From positions 39,341 through 103,340 of the forward strand of contig DCUM01000165.1 of assembly GCA_002327255.1 (NCBI GenBank): a stretch of 64,000 bases of DNA, in the 5' to 3' direction. Source of the DNA: a bacterium UBA2214. GTDB lineage: Bacteria; Zhuqueibacterota; Zhuqueibacteria; Residuimicrobiales; Residuimicrobiaceae. The position numbers and the translations under genes were made by a program. Of the stretch, positions 35,388 to 43,697 are shown one piece after another; the stretch's first letter is position 1; every line of letters begins with the position of its first letter. The notes beneath the pieces are model-generated. The model did not search any database, was not told where the DNA came from, and worked only from the letters and a program-made list of their open reading frames with translations.

Positions 35388-36815
35388 CTAGAATTGAAAA
35401 TAGATGAATTGACTGCCATTGAAGATACCCATGAGTAAAATCACCACCACGGTGGTCACATAAGCGGCCCAGCGCAGCGGCCGGGAGCGTTCGTCAAGAA
35501 AACGTCCCAGGGGGATGTTTTCGTGAAAAATATCCACTGCCAGCAGCATGGCCACCGCCATCAGCCCATAGACGAATTGATCCGTCGCGGGTACATAGAG
35601 TGAAGTGTAATCGCTTGAAAATATTTTCGCAACAATGTGCCGGGCATCACCGAGGCTGTTGGCACGAAAGAAAATCCAGGCAAAATTGGCCAATTGATAG
35701 GTGATAAAGAGGGCCAACGCCTGGCGCGCCTTGGCGGGGATATGCCAGGCTGCTGCCCGTTCATCGCACCACGCTTTGCTAAAACGCGAGCTGACGGCAT
35801 AGAGTCCATGGAGTGCGCCCCAGATCATGAAGGTCCAGTTGGCGCCGTGCCAGATGCCGCTGACGAAAAAGACGATGAACAGATTCAGATACATCCGCGG
35901 CACCGCAACGCGGTTACCGCCGAGCGGAATGTAGACGTAATCGCGAAACCAGGTCGAGAGCGAGATATGCCAGCGGTGCCAGAATTCCGGAATGGAGCGG
36001 GAGAAATAGGGCCGTTCGAAATTACGCATCAGTTGAAATCCCATCACGCGCGCGGCGCCGATGGCGATATCGGTATAGCCGGAAAAATCACAGTAAATCT
36101 GAAAGCCGAAGAGATAGGTGGCGACCAAAAGCGTCAGGCCGCTGTGGGGATCGGGATTGTTATACACCGCATTGACATAGATCGCAAGGCGGTCGGCGAC
36201 GACGAGCTTTTTGAAAAATCCCCACAGCATCAGCCGCAATCCGGAAGCGACGCGCGCGCCATCCCACTCCACCTTGCGCAGGAATTGCGGCATGAGGTTG
36301 CTGGCGCGTTCGATGGGACCGGCGACGAGCTGGGTGAAAAACGTCACAAACAAGGCGTAACGGCCAAAATGGCGCTGTACTTCCATTTTATCACGATAGA
36401 CATCGATGGAATAACTCAACGCCTGAAAGGTATAAAAAGAGATGCCGACGGGCAGCAACACCTCGAGCAGTGGCATTTGCAGCGGCCAATTGATAAAATC
36501 AGCCGCATCCTGCAAGGAACGCGAGAAGAAATTGAAATATTTGAACGTGAAGAGGATGCCGAGATTGATGACCAGACTCAACAGCAAATATTTGCGCCGC
36601 GGCTTGCGCTCTTTATGCCGGCCCATCCGCAACGCGCTCCAGTAGGATACCACCAGCGTGATCATCAACAACACGACATATTCCGCTTTCCAGCACATGT
36701 AAAAATAGAGGCTGGCACCCAACAGCAGCACCCAGCGATGGCGGTGCGGCAGCGCAAAATAGGCCACAACCACCAAGATGAAAAACCAGACAAATTGCAT
36801 GGAATTGAAGAGCAT
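35388..36815 (-). CDS. MBOAT family O-acyltransferase (AlgI-like)
   Basis: Inner-membrane protein that moves acyl groups, usually acetyl, across the membrane for polysaccharide O-acylation. Signatures: YCDFSGYTDIAIGAARVMGF, RPYFSRSIPEFWHRWHISLSTWFRDYVYIPLGGN and FFVSGIWHGANWTFMIWGALHG, which includes the two family His residues (WHGANW and ALHG). There are about 10-11 membrane segments in 475 residues. The start at 36815 (MLFNSMQFVWFF) fits the family; a TTG at 36827 would overlap DUF2304. It lies upstream of the SGNH gene as in other O-acetylation modules. Confidence 0.93.
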   Translation of the reverse strand: MLFNSMQFVWFFILVVVAYFALPHRHRWVLLLGASLYFYMCWKAEYVVLLMITLVVSYWSALRMGRHKERKPRRKYLLLSLVINLGILFTFKYFNFFSRSLQDAADFINWPLQMPLLEVLLPVGISFYTFQALSYSIDVYRDKMEVQRHFGRYALFVTFFTQLVAGPIERASNLMPQFLRKVEWDGARVASGLRLMLWGFFKKLVVADRLAIYVNAVYNNPDPHSGLTLLVATYLFGFQIYCDFSGYTDIAIGAARVMGFQLMRNFERPYFSRSIPEFWHRWHISLSTWFRDYVYIPLGGNRVAVPRMYLNLFIVFFVSGIWHGANWTFMIWGALHGLYAVSSRFSKAWCDERAAAWHIPAKARQALALFITYQLANFAWIFFRANSLGDARHIVAKIFSSDYTSLYVPATDQFVYGLMAVAMLLAVDIFHENIPLGRFLDERSRPLRWAAYVTTVVVILLMGIFNGSQFIYFQF

Positions 36816-36823
36816 GCTCGATC

Positions 36824-37237
36824 TCAAGATTTAGAGTGGGAGGATTCGTTCTCTCGCGATTTGGCCTGTGAGAGCTGCCAGATCTGCTGGCGCAGCAAGG
36901 CGACCTCCTGAGCCAGTTTGGTCAGCTGCTGCTCCGATTTGCACGCCTTGATCGAAAAGTAGAGACTGACCAGGGTGAATAGGCCGAAGATGATCGGAAT
37001 CATCAAGGCGGGCGCATAGGCAATCCCTGCCAGCACCGCCAGTCTTTCCAGCAGTTCCCGATTGGACGAAAAGAGGATGAGCAGCACGGGAATGATCATC
37101 CACGCCAGGGCAAATCGTTCGCTGAGCTTGCGCTGCCGCACCAGTTGTATGATGAAAAGCAAAAAAAGCAGGCCGGCGCCGATGGCCAGATATAAAATAC
37201 GGTTGCCGTACATATAGGTGTGCGCTGTATCCGGCAT
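36824..37237 (-). CDS. DUF2304 family small membrane protein
   Basis: 137 residues with three hydrophobic segments (ILYLAIGAGLLFLLFIIQLV, LAWMIIPVLLILF, ALMIPIIFGLFTLVSLYF) and a C-terminal heptad-rich tail (QLTKLAQEVALLRQQIWQL). DUF2304 proteins occur beside GT2 dolichyl-phosphate-sugar-synthase-like genes, as here with the GT2 gene ending 1 nt upstream of the chosen ATG at 37237. A role as membrane partner of that enzyme is inferred from this common pairing. Confidence 0.82.
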   Translation of the reverse strand: MPDTAHTYMYGNRILYLAIGAGLLFLLFIIQLVRQRKLSERFALAWMIIPVLLILFSSNRELLERLAVLAGIAYAPALMIPIIFGLFTLVSLYFSIKACKSEQQLTKLAQEVALLRQQIWQLSQAKSRENESSHSKS

Positions 37238-37238
37238 A

Positions 37239-37964
37239 CTATCTCCTCCGTCTGATTCTGACGATGATGATGGCAAAAATGACCTTGATCATGTACAGGA
37301 GCGTATTCAAGCCCTGGATCGAGGACTGGCCATGCTGACGTTCCTGCATGACGATGGGAACCTCGCCGAGCTTGTAGCCGTTCATGAGGAGTTCGATGGC
37401 GCATATCGGTTCCGGGTACTCCTGCGGATAATTACGGCGCAGATATTCGAGCGCGCGGCGGTTGTAGGCGCGAAAGCCCGAGGTGGGGTCGCTCACCCAC
37501 TGCCCGGTGCCGAGGCGGATAATGGCGCCGAGCACACCACCGCCGATGCGGCGTGCCAGCGAAGAGACAATCTGGTTGCCCCTGGCGTAGCGCGAACCGA
37601 TGACAGCATCCCAGCCATTTCTGCTCATGGCGTCGAGCAGGAGACCGATCTGTTGCGGCGGGTGCTGGCCATCGCCATCCACCTGAACCGCGACGTCGTG
37701 GCCGTTTTCCCAGGCGTAGAGAAAACCGGTCTGCACGGCGCCGCCGATGCCGAGATTCACGGGCAGCGATACGTGGTTGATGCCCTCTTCGCGCAGAATG
37801 GCGGCGGTGGTATCCGTGGAACAATCGTTGACCACCAGCACCTCGATGCCGGGGTGGGCGGCAGCGGCCGCGTGCGCCACGGACGCGATACTCTTTTCCT
37901 CATTGAAGGCGGGAATGATCACCAGAATGCGAGGCGTGGCCATGGTCTTTTTGTTACCATCCAT
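37239..37964 (-). CDS. GT2 glycosyltransferase (polyprenyl-phosphate sugar synthase-like)
   Basis: 241-residue GT-A fold enzyme. RILVIIPAFNEEKSIASVAH starts the domain, VLVVNDCSTDTT binds the nucleotide sugar, VQVDGDGQHPPQQI carries the DxD motif, and SDPTSGFRAYNRRALEYL is typical of dolichyl-phosphate mannose/glucose synthase-like GT2s. The C-terminus ends in a basic, partly hydrophobic tail (MIKVIFAIIIVRIRRRR). The adjacent DUF2304 supports a role making lipid-phosphate sugar donors for the five GT39 enzymes. An internal ATG at 37943 is an alternative start. Confidence 0.88.
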   Translation of the reverse strand: MDGNKKTMATPRILVIIPAFNEEKSIASVAHAAAAAHPGIEVLVVNDCSTDTTAAILREEGINHVSLPVNLGIGGAVQTGFLYAWENGHDVAVQVDGDGQHPPQQIGLLLDAMSRNGWDAVIGSRYARGNQIVSSLARRIGGGVLGAIIRLGTGQWVSDPTSGFRAYNRRALEYLRRNYPQEYPEPICAIELLMNGYKLGEVPIVMQERQHGQSSIQGLNTLLYMIKVIFAIIIVRIRRRR

Positions 37965-37974
37965 AACAGGACTC

Positions 37975-38715
37975 TCAGGGTTGATAAATACGAAATTGTC
38001 CCAACTTCATTTTCTGAAGCCGGAAGGTCAAGGCCGTGCGCAAGACACCGAATCCATATTGGACGCTGCGACGGAAATTGATGGACGAGGCCTCGGGAAA
38101 GTATTTGGTCGGACAGGAGACCTCACCGACGTTGAAATTGAAATAGATCGCCTGGGCGATCATTTCGTTGTCAAAAACAAAATCGTTGGAGCAGTGCTGC
38201 AAGGGCAAAGCAGAGAGCAGCTCCCGGGAAAATGCCCGGTAACCCGTATGGTATTCCGAGATTTTTTGTCCCAGGAGAATATTTTCAAAAAGGGTCAAAA
38301 AGCGGTTGCTGATGTATTTATACACCGGCATGCCGCCTTTGAGCGCACCGCCGGAGATGATGCGCGAGGCCAACACCATATCGTATTGGCCGATGGCGAC
38401 CATCGACGCCATGGCGGTGACGAGTTTGGGGGTGTACTGGTAATCCGGATGCAACATGACCACCACATCCGCGCCGCGGTTGGTCGCCTCACGATAGCAG
38501 GTTTTTTGATTGCCGCCATACCCCAGATTCTTTTCGTGGACAATCGTGGGAATGTTCAGTCTTTTCGCCACCGCCACCGTTGCGTCGGTGCTGGCATCAT
38601 CGACCATGATCACTTCATCGACGATGTCATGGGGTATTTCGGCATAAGTTTGTTCCAGCGTTGCCGCCGCATTATAGGCCGGCAAAACGACAATTACTTT
38701 CTTTCCGTGAATCAT
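37975..38715 (-). CDS. GT2 family glycosyltransferase
   Basis: 246-residue cytoplasmic GT-A enzyme. [35 protein letters not shown] and [15 protein letters not shown] form the nucleotide-binding half. [16 protein letters not shown] stands in the DxD position, as in a widespread GT2 subgroup with [20 protein letters not shown] and [14 protein letters not shown] follow. AGGA lies upstream of the ATG. It lies 10 nt from the next GT2; sugar specificity is unknown. Confidence 0.88.
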   Translation of the reverse strand: MIHGKKVIVVLPAYNAAATLEQTYAEIPHDIVDEVIMVDDASTDATVAVAKRLNIPTIVHEKNLGYGGNQKTCYREATNRGADVVVMLHPDYQYTPKLVTAMASMVAIGQYDMVLASRIISGGALKGGMPVYKYISNRFLTLFENILLGQKISEYHTGYRAFSRELLSALPLQHCSNDFVFDNEMIAQAIYFNFNVGEVSCPTKYFPEASSINFRRSVQYGFGVLRTALTFRLQKMKLGQFRIYQP

Positions 38716-38736
38716 ACGTTCTTCATTCCTGTTTGG

Positions 38737-39834
38737 TTAATGACATTCGTCCAGCAGACGATCGAATAGTGCTTCAAACTCCGCGACTTGATGTTGCACG
38801 GTAAAGTGCGACTCCACCCGTTGCCGGCCGGCGCGCCCCATGCGCGCACGCAGTTCCGCATCCGCCGCGAGACGGTTCATGGCGCGCGCCAGGGCCTCGG
38901 GCTCCTCCTTCGCAACCAGCAGGCCGGTTTCGCCCTCCACCACCAGTTCGACCGTGCCTTCCACGGCGGTGGCGATGACGGGTTTGCCGGCGGCCATGGC
39001 TTCGAGTACGACATTGGGAAAACCCTCCCAGAGTGAGGGCAGGATAAAGACGTCAAAGGCCTCAAGCAGCCGCTGCACATCATCGCGCCGCCCCAGGAAT
39101 TCGACCGCCGCTGCGATGCCCAACGCCCCAGCCTGCGCTTGCAGCGCCGGGCGCAGATCGCCGTCGCCGGCAAAGTGCCAGCGCGCCCCGGGATGTTGCG
39201 CCAGCACCGCGGGAATCGCCTTGAGCAGATGGGTGTGTCCCTTTTGATGCACCAGCCGTGCCACGGTTCCAAAACAGACGCCGGTCGACGGCGTCGTGCG
39301 CGGCGCCGGACGGAACTTGTCGAGATCGACGCCATAATAAATCGTCGAAAGGGCCTGCGGGTTCTGCCCCCGGTCTCGTATGATAAAGGGATGAATGGAA
39401 TTGGAGACCGCAACCACATGGGTAAAACGGCGCGCCAGACGCCGGTAGGCCCATTTCTGATACCCTGACAAACGCCCGGTGATCACTTCCCAGGAGACGA
39501 GTACCCCGGGCCGATAGAGGCAGGTGGCCAGCGCGGCCATGATGTCCGCATAAAAAAGCGTGCTCATCACCAGGTCGGTACGGTATTTTCGCATGCACCC
39601 GGCGAGGCGCACAGGCAGGCTCAGATCAAAGCCGCAGCACTTTTTCAATACTTCGACCGGCAAACCGAGCGCCCGAAAGTGCTCCTCCAGCGCCCCACCC
39701 TGGCCCACACTCACGATGCTGATGTCGTATTTATCGCGGTTGAGGCGCTGCGCCAGCTCGAGCAACTTCAGCTCGCCGCCGCCGACGCCAAAGCCATTGA
39801 CGACCAGCAGAATTGATTTTTTCCCGGCCTGCAT
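38737..39834 (-). CDS. GT4 family glycosyltransferase
   Basis: 365-residue GT-B enzyme, retaining. The N-domain opens ILLVVNGFGVGGGELKLLELAQRL, the usual glycine-rich donor/acceptor loop. The C-domain has CFGTVARLVHQKGHTHLLKA, WHFAGDGDLRPAL, VEFLGRRDDVQRLL and the E-x7-E motif in LWEGFPNVVLEAMAAGKPVIAT. The start codon overlaps the preceding GT4 stop by one base (TAATG). The product is probably a side- or main-chain linkage of the surface glycan. Confidence 0.9.
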   Translation of the reverse strand: MQAGKKSILLVVNGFGVGGGELKLLELAQRLNRDKYDISIVSVGQGGALEEHFRALGLPVEVLKKCCGFDLSLPVRLAGCMRKYRTDLVMSTLFYADIMAALATCLYRPGVLVSWEVITGRLSGYQKWAYRRLARRFTHVVAVSNSIHPFIIRDRGQNPQALSTIYYGVDLDKFRPAPRTTPSTGVCFGTVARLVHQKGHTHLLKAIPAVLAQHPGARWHFAGDGDLRPALQAQAGALGIAAAVEFLGRRDDVQRLLEAFDVFILPSLWEGFPNVVLEAMAAGKPVIATAVEGTVELVVEGETGLLVAKEEPEALARAMNRLAADAELRARMGRAGRQRVESHFTVQHQVAEFEALFDRLLDECH

Positions 39835-41063
39835 TACATAAACTTTCTGTAGATGGATTCGATGCGTTGCAGATGCGCTTCGGGGCCAAAGAGCGTGACC
39901 GCCTTGTCGCGTCCGTGACGGCCCATTTCGGGCCAGCGTGGCGCTGCGGCCATCATGCGCCTCATGGCAGCCACCAGACTCTCTTCATCACCCGCCGTGA
40001 ACAACAGGCCGTCACGCTCCTCGTCGATCAATTCCGGGATGCCGCCGATGTTGGCGCCGAGCACCGCTTTGCCATGGGCCAGCGCTTCGTATATGCTCAA
40101 CGGTGAATTGTCATACACCACCGAAGGCACCACCACGAACATCGCCCGCTTGACGATCTCGCGCAGCGACGCGCCGCTCTGGTAACCGGAAAATTCGACA
40201 TTTTCCATTCCGTTCTCGTGGACAAATGTTTTCAGCGCTTCCTCCAGCCGGCCCGTGCCGATCACCTTGAGGCGAATATCGGGCAGGTGTTTCATGGCAC
40301 GGACCAGTTCGGCGATTCCTTTCTCATGGGAGAGCCTCCCCACGTAAACACAATAGCCATCATTCTCATAACAGGGCTCATAATGATCGATGGGGATGGT
40401 ATAGGGCAGCCACGCCACCTGTTCCTGCGGATAACCGTATTGGATCATTTTATCGCGCAGGAAGCGGCTCGGCGACAGGTACAGGTCCACCTGGCGGCGA
40501 TAGGTGCGTAAAAAGCGATGCACATAGGACTCGGCGCTCACCAGCGCCGACGCGGGCAGTGACTGCCGGAAGCACCTTCCGGCGGTGGCATGCCAGAAAT
40601 GTGCACCCGCGCAGCGTTCACAGACGCGGCCATGACGATCGAGAAAAAGATAGTCCGGACAGAGAATTTTGTATTCATGCAGGGTAAAGATCACCGGCAA
40701 TTTTTTGCGTTTCAAAGAGAACAAGACCGAAGGCGAAAGATGGTGATAGACGCCATGGACATGGGCAATGTCCGGCCGTACCGCATCGATCAGTAATTCG
40801 ATGCGTTGCTGCGCCTGGCGGTTATAGATCACCCGCGCCGCCGCCCGCAGCCCGTTGATCACGCCGAGTCTGGCCAGTTCCCGGTCCGGTTCGAAATAAT
40901 CGACAAAAAAGTCGCTGTACGGCGTGGCTTCATTGCGCGGATGGTGCATGGCGAAGGGGATGACCTCATGGCCGTGGCGCTGCAGCAATTCGCAGAGATT
41001 GAAGTAGTAGCGCTCTGCACCGCCCTCGATATAATAGAACTTGTGTACCATGAGAATTTTCAT
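39834..41063 (-). CDS. GT4 family glycosyltransferase
   Basis: 409-residue GT-B enzyme. ILMVHKFYYIEGGAERYYFNL starts it; GVYHHLSPSVLFSLKRKKLPVIFTLHEYKILCPD is characteristic of a common exopolysaccharide GT4 group. The segment CERCAGAHFWHATAGRCF has a short Cys/His cluster also typical of it. The C-domain reads YCVYVGRLSHEKGIAELVRA and YDNSPLSIYEALAHGKAVLGANIGG. GGAG precedes the ATG by about 11 nt. Its start overlaps the stop of the next GT4 by 4 nt. Confidence 0.9.
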   Translation of the reverse strand: MKILMVHKFYYIEGGAERYYFNLCELLQRHGHEVIPFAMHHPRNEATPYSDFFVDYFEPDRELARLGVINGLRAAARVIYNRQAQQRIELLIDAVRPDIAHVHGVYHHLSPSVLFSLKRKKLPVIFTLHEYKILCPDYLFLDRHGRVCERCAGAHFWHATAGRCFRQSLPASALVSAESYVHRFLRTYRRQVDLYLSPSRFLRDKMIQYGYPQEQVAWLPYTIPIDHYEPCYENDGYCVYVGRLSHEKGIAELVRAMKHLPDIRLKVIGTGRLEEALKTFVHENGMENVEFSGYQSGASLREIVKRAMFVVVPSVVYDNSPLSIYEALAHGKAVLGANIGGIPELIDEERDGLLFTAGDEESLVAAMRRMMAAAPRWPEMGRHGRDKAVTLFGPEAHLQRIESIYRKFM

Positions 41064-42274
41064 GCCGTCTTTTCTCCGCAGCGCTCCCTGCAGACCTGCA
41101 AACAGATTTTTTCATAGGCCTGCGCCTTGTGACCCCAGGTGTGCTGCTGCGCGATGGTCTGGCGCGCATTTTCCCCCATGGTGGCGGCAATTTCCGCATC
41201 TTCCAGCAGTCCGGAAATCGCCGAGATCAAGGCGTCAAAATCGCCCGCGGGGCAGAGTACCCCGTCCCAGCCGTCGCGTATGATGCGCGCCAGCTGACCG
41301 ATGCGCGTGGTGACGACCGCCTTGCCCGCGGCCATGTATTCAAAGACCTTGACCGGCGAATAATAGAAGAACGGCAGATTGGGATAGGGCGCCAGCACCA
41401 CATCCATCAGCTGCACAAAAGCGGGTATCTTTTCGTGGGGCACATACCCGGTGAGGACGACCCGATCACCGAGTCCCCGTTGCTCCAGATAATGCCGAAT
41501 GTGAGGCTCCTGACCACCGCCGGAACCCACCAGAAGAAAATGGCAGTTGGGATATTTCTGAACGACGGTGGCGATGATCCGCAAGAGGTTATCGATGCCG
41601 TGCCAGACGCTCATGGAGCCGACAAAGCCGAGGACGGGGCCGTCTCCCAGACCATAGCGGGCGGCAAGAAATTCATCGCGAATTTGCGGCTGAAATTTTT
41701 CGATATCCGCGCCATTGCTGATTACGGCGGTACGCTCCGGATCGAGGCCATGCAAATTCGTGAAATAGCGCTGCAGTTCCCGGCTTTGCATGACGACAAA
41801 ATCCGCATGATGCAGCACCCAGCGTTCAATCCAGCGTGGAATCACAGGGATGCGCCAATACTGTTTCTGAAAATGCAGCGCTTCGTAAAGCGGCGGACTG
41901 TCGGCCTCGATGATCACCGGCAAGTTGTATTTGCGCGCCGTTTTGATCGCGGAAAAAAGATAGAGATCGAGACGGGCGATGATCAGATCGGGTTTGAACG
42001 ATTCGACGTGTCCCGCTTCGATTTTTCTGAATTTCCAGTTCTCCACAAAGAGTTTGAGATCGTGTACCAGAAAAGCCAGGTGGCGCTTGAGAAAATCGCG
42101 CGCCGATGCCTTGAGGGTCCCGGGTGGCAAATGGCCGGGCTGGTCCTTGAACCATACCATCTTCACCTCATGGCCGGCTGCACGCATGGCCTTGAAAAGC
42201 TCCATGGGTTTGATGGCCGATCCGAGGGAAGCGCCATAGATGTCATAGAGATAATTAAAGTAGACGATTCTCAT
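41060..42274 (-). CDS. GT4 family glycosyltransferase
   Basis: 404-residue GT-B enzyme. The N-terminal GASLGSAIKPMELFKAMRAAGH loop is followed by PVIIEADSPPLYEALHF. The C-domain carries VLGFVGSMSVWHGIDNLLRI, HFLLVGSGGGQEPHI and PFFYYSPVKVFEYMAAGKAVVTTRIG, which includes the donor-binding Glu. It overlaps the flippase gene stop by 20 nt. Donor and acceptor are unknown. Confidence 0.9.
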   Translation of the reverse strand: MRIVYFNYLYDIYGASLGSAIKPMELFKAMRAAGHEVKMVWFKDQPGHLPPGTLKASARDFLKRHLAFLVHDLKLFVENWKFRKIEAGHVESFKPDLIIARLDLYLFSAIKTARKYNLPVIIEADSPPLYEALHFQKQYWRIPVIPRWIERWVLHHADFVVMQSRELQRYFTNLHGLDPERTAVISNGADIEKFQPQIRDEFLAARYGLGDGPVLGFVGSMSVWHGIDNLLRIIATVVQKYPNCHFLLVGSGGGQEPHIRHYLEQRGLGDRVVLTGYVPHEKIPAFVQLMDVVLAPYPNLPFFYYSPVKVFEYMAAGKAVVTTRIGQLARIIRDGWDGVLCPAGDFDALISAISGLLEDAEIAATMGENARQTIAQQHTWGHKAQAYEKICLQVCRERCGEKTA

Positions 42275-43691
42275 TTCGATTCCGCAAACGGTTTTTCATT
42301 TGCGCGATCTCCTGGCAGGAGATCGCGCCCAGGATGAAGAGCATGCCAAAATAGACCGCGACCGCAACGCCCGCCACCGCCCAGACCTGTCCGTCGCGCA
42401 GCAGATAGACGACCAGACTCATCAGCGCGGCTGCTATGACGGCATCCCGCAAAAAACGAATCTCGGTGAGGCGGACGACGCGGTGGAAGGCGACGAACAG
42501 CGTCACGGTCAATACCACGGATTCAGTGATCAGGGAAGCCATGCTCGAGCCCACATGCGCCCAGCGCGGGATCAACAGGTAATTGAGGGTCGCGCTGAGA
42601 ACGAGTCCACCGATCTGAATAAAAACCAGTTTTCCCTGGTTATTGGTCGCGCCAAAAACACCCGCCGTATAGATGTTCAAAAAAAGCACGGCAGCGGTAC
42701 ATCCCAGTATCTGCAGAGCCGGCACCGCCGGTGCGAACGCCTGACCGTAAAAGAGGACGATGATGGGCCGGCTCAACAGCAACACGCCCGGGATCATCGG
42801 CACGGCCAGAAACAGCAACCATTTGAAACCGCGGGTGAAAATGCGGTTCAATTCATCGGCAAAAACGCCGGCGCTGCGCGACAAGGCCGGAAAGGTGGCG
42901 ATCATCAACACCGTCGGCACCATATTGGTGAAATCGATGAGACGATGCGCCGCTGAATACCAGCCCCAGTATTCAGCGCCCTTGAACATCGACAACATCA
43001 GCATGTCGATGCGCGAATAGATCGTCGTCAAAAAGATCGATATGCCAAAAACGATCGCACCCCGCAGCATGGGGATAAATTCATGCAGACTGAAAGCCAC
43101 CTGCGGTTTGACATATTTTTTAAAGAGCGGCCAGAGTGAAACCAGCAGACTGACCGCCGCCGCGGCGACAAACGCCCAGGAGAGCCCGCGCAAGCCGCCG
43201 CCCATCACCAGGGCAAGGATGCCGAGAAGCGTCGTCACTATCTTTTCGACGCTGAGCACAATCGATTCCCATTCCATCTCCTCAAAAGCGCGAAACAGGG
43301 CGATGGCGAGATCGCGAAAAGAACAGAGTACCGCATAGATGGTAAAAATCCAGATCGCCTCCACGGTCGCCGCATCATACGCCGCCAGATGCATATAAAC
43401 CGCGACGAAAACGACGCTCACCGGGATCAGCGCCAGTTTCAGGCCCGCACTATAGGCGAAATAACGCTGGGCACGCTCCTTGTGCCTGGCGATTTCCCGG
43501 GTAACCCACATGTTCAGGCCAAGGTCGTCCACCAGCATGACAAAAAACATCACCGTGGTGGCGAGGCCGTAACTGCCGAAAGAGGCGGCGCCGAGGACGC
43601 GGGAAGCCACCGGCAGCAGCAGCATGGCCATGAGAATGCGCAGCCCCTGTCCGATGGAGACAAAAAAAGTATTCCAGCCAATGCTGCGCAC
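42255..43691 (-). CDS. MOP-family oligosaccharide flippase (Wzx-like)
   Basis: 478-residue membrane protein with 12-14 hydrophobic segments, expected to move lipid-linked oligosaccharides across the inner membrane. NTFFVSIGQGLRILMAMLLLPVASRVLG and FGSYGLATTVMFFVMLVDDLGL match the polysaccharide-synthesis flippase N-terminus. The start is GTG at 43691 with TAAGG just upstream, 6 nt after the carbamoyltransferase stop. A second flippase lies at 50946-52433, so the locus may export two different glycans. Confidence 0.88.
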   Translation of the reverse strand: MRSIGWNTFFVSIGQGLRILMAMLLLPVASRVLGAASFGSYGLATTVMFFVMLVDDLGLNMWVTREIARHKERAQRYFAYSAGLKLALIPVSVVFVAVYMHLAAYDAATVEAIWIFTIYAVLCSFRDLAIALFRAFEEMEWESIVLSVEKIVTTLLGILALVMGGGLRGLSWAFVAAAAVSLLVSLWPLFKKYVKPQVAFSLHEFIPMLRGAIVFGISIFLTTIYSRIDMLMLSMFKGAEYWGWYSAAHRLIDFTNMVPTVLMIATFPALSRSAGVFADELNRIFTRGFKWLLFLAVPMIPGVLLLSRPIIVLFYGQAFAPAVPALQILGCTAAVLFLNIYTAGVFGATNNQGKLVFIQIGGLVLSATLNYLLIPRWAHVGSSMASLITESVVLTVTLFVAFHRVVRLTEIRFLRDAVIAAALMSLVVYLLRDGQVWAVAGVAVAVYFGMLFILGAISCQEIAQMKNRLRNRNENRLL

Positions 43692-43697
43692 GGCGCC

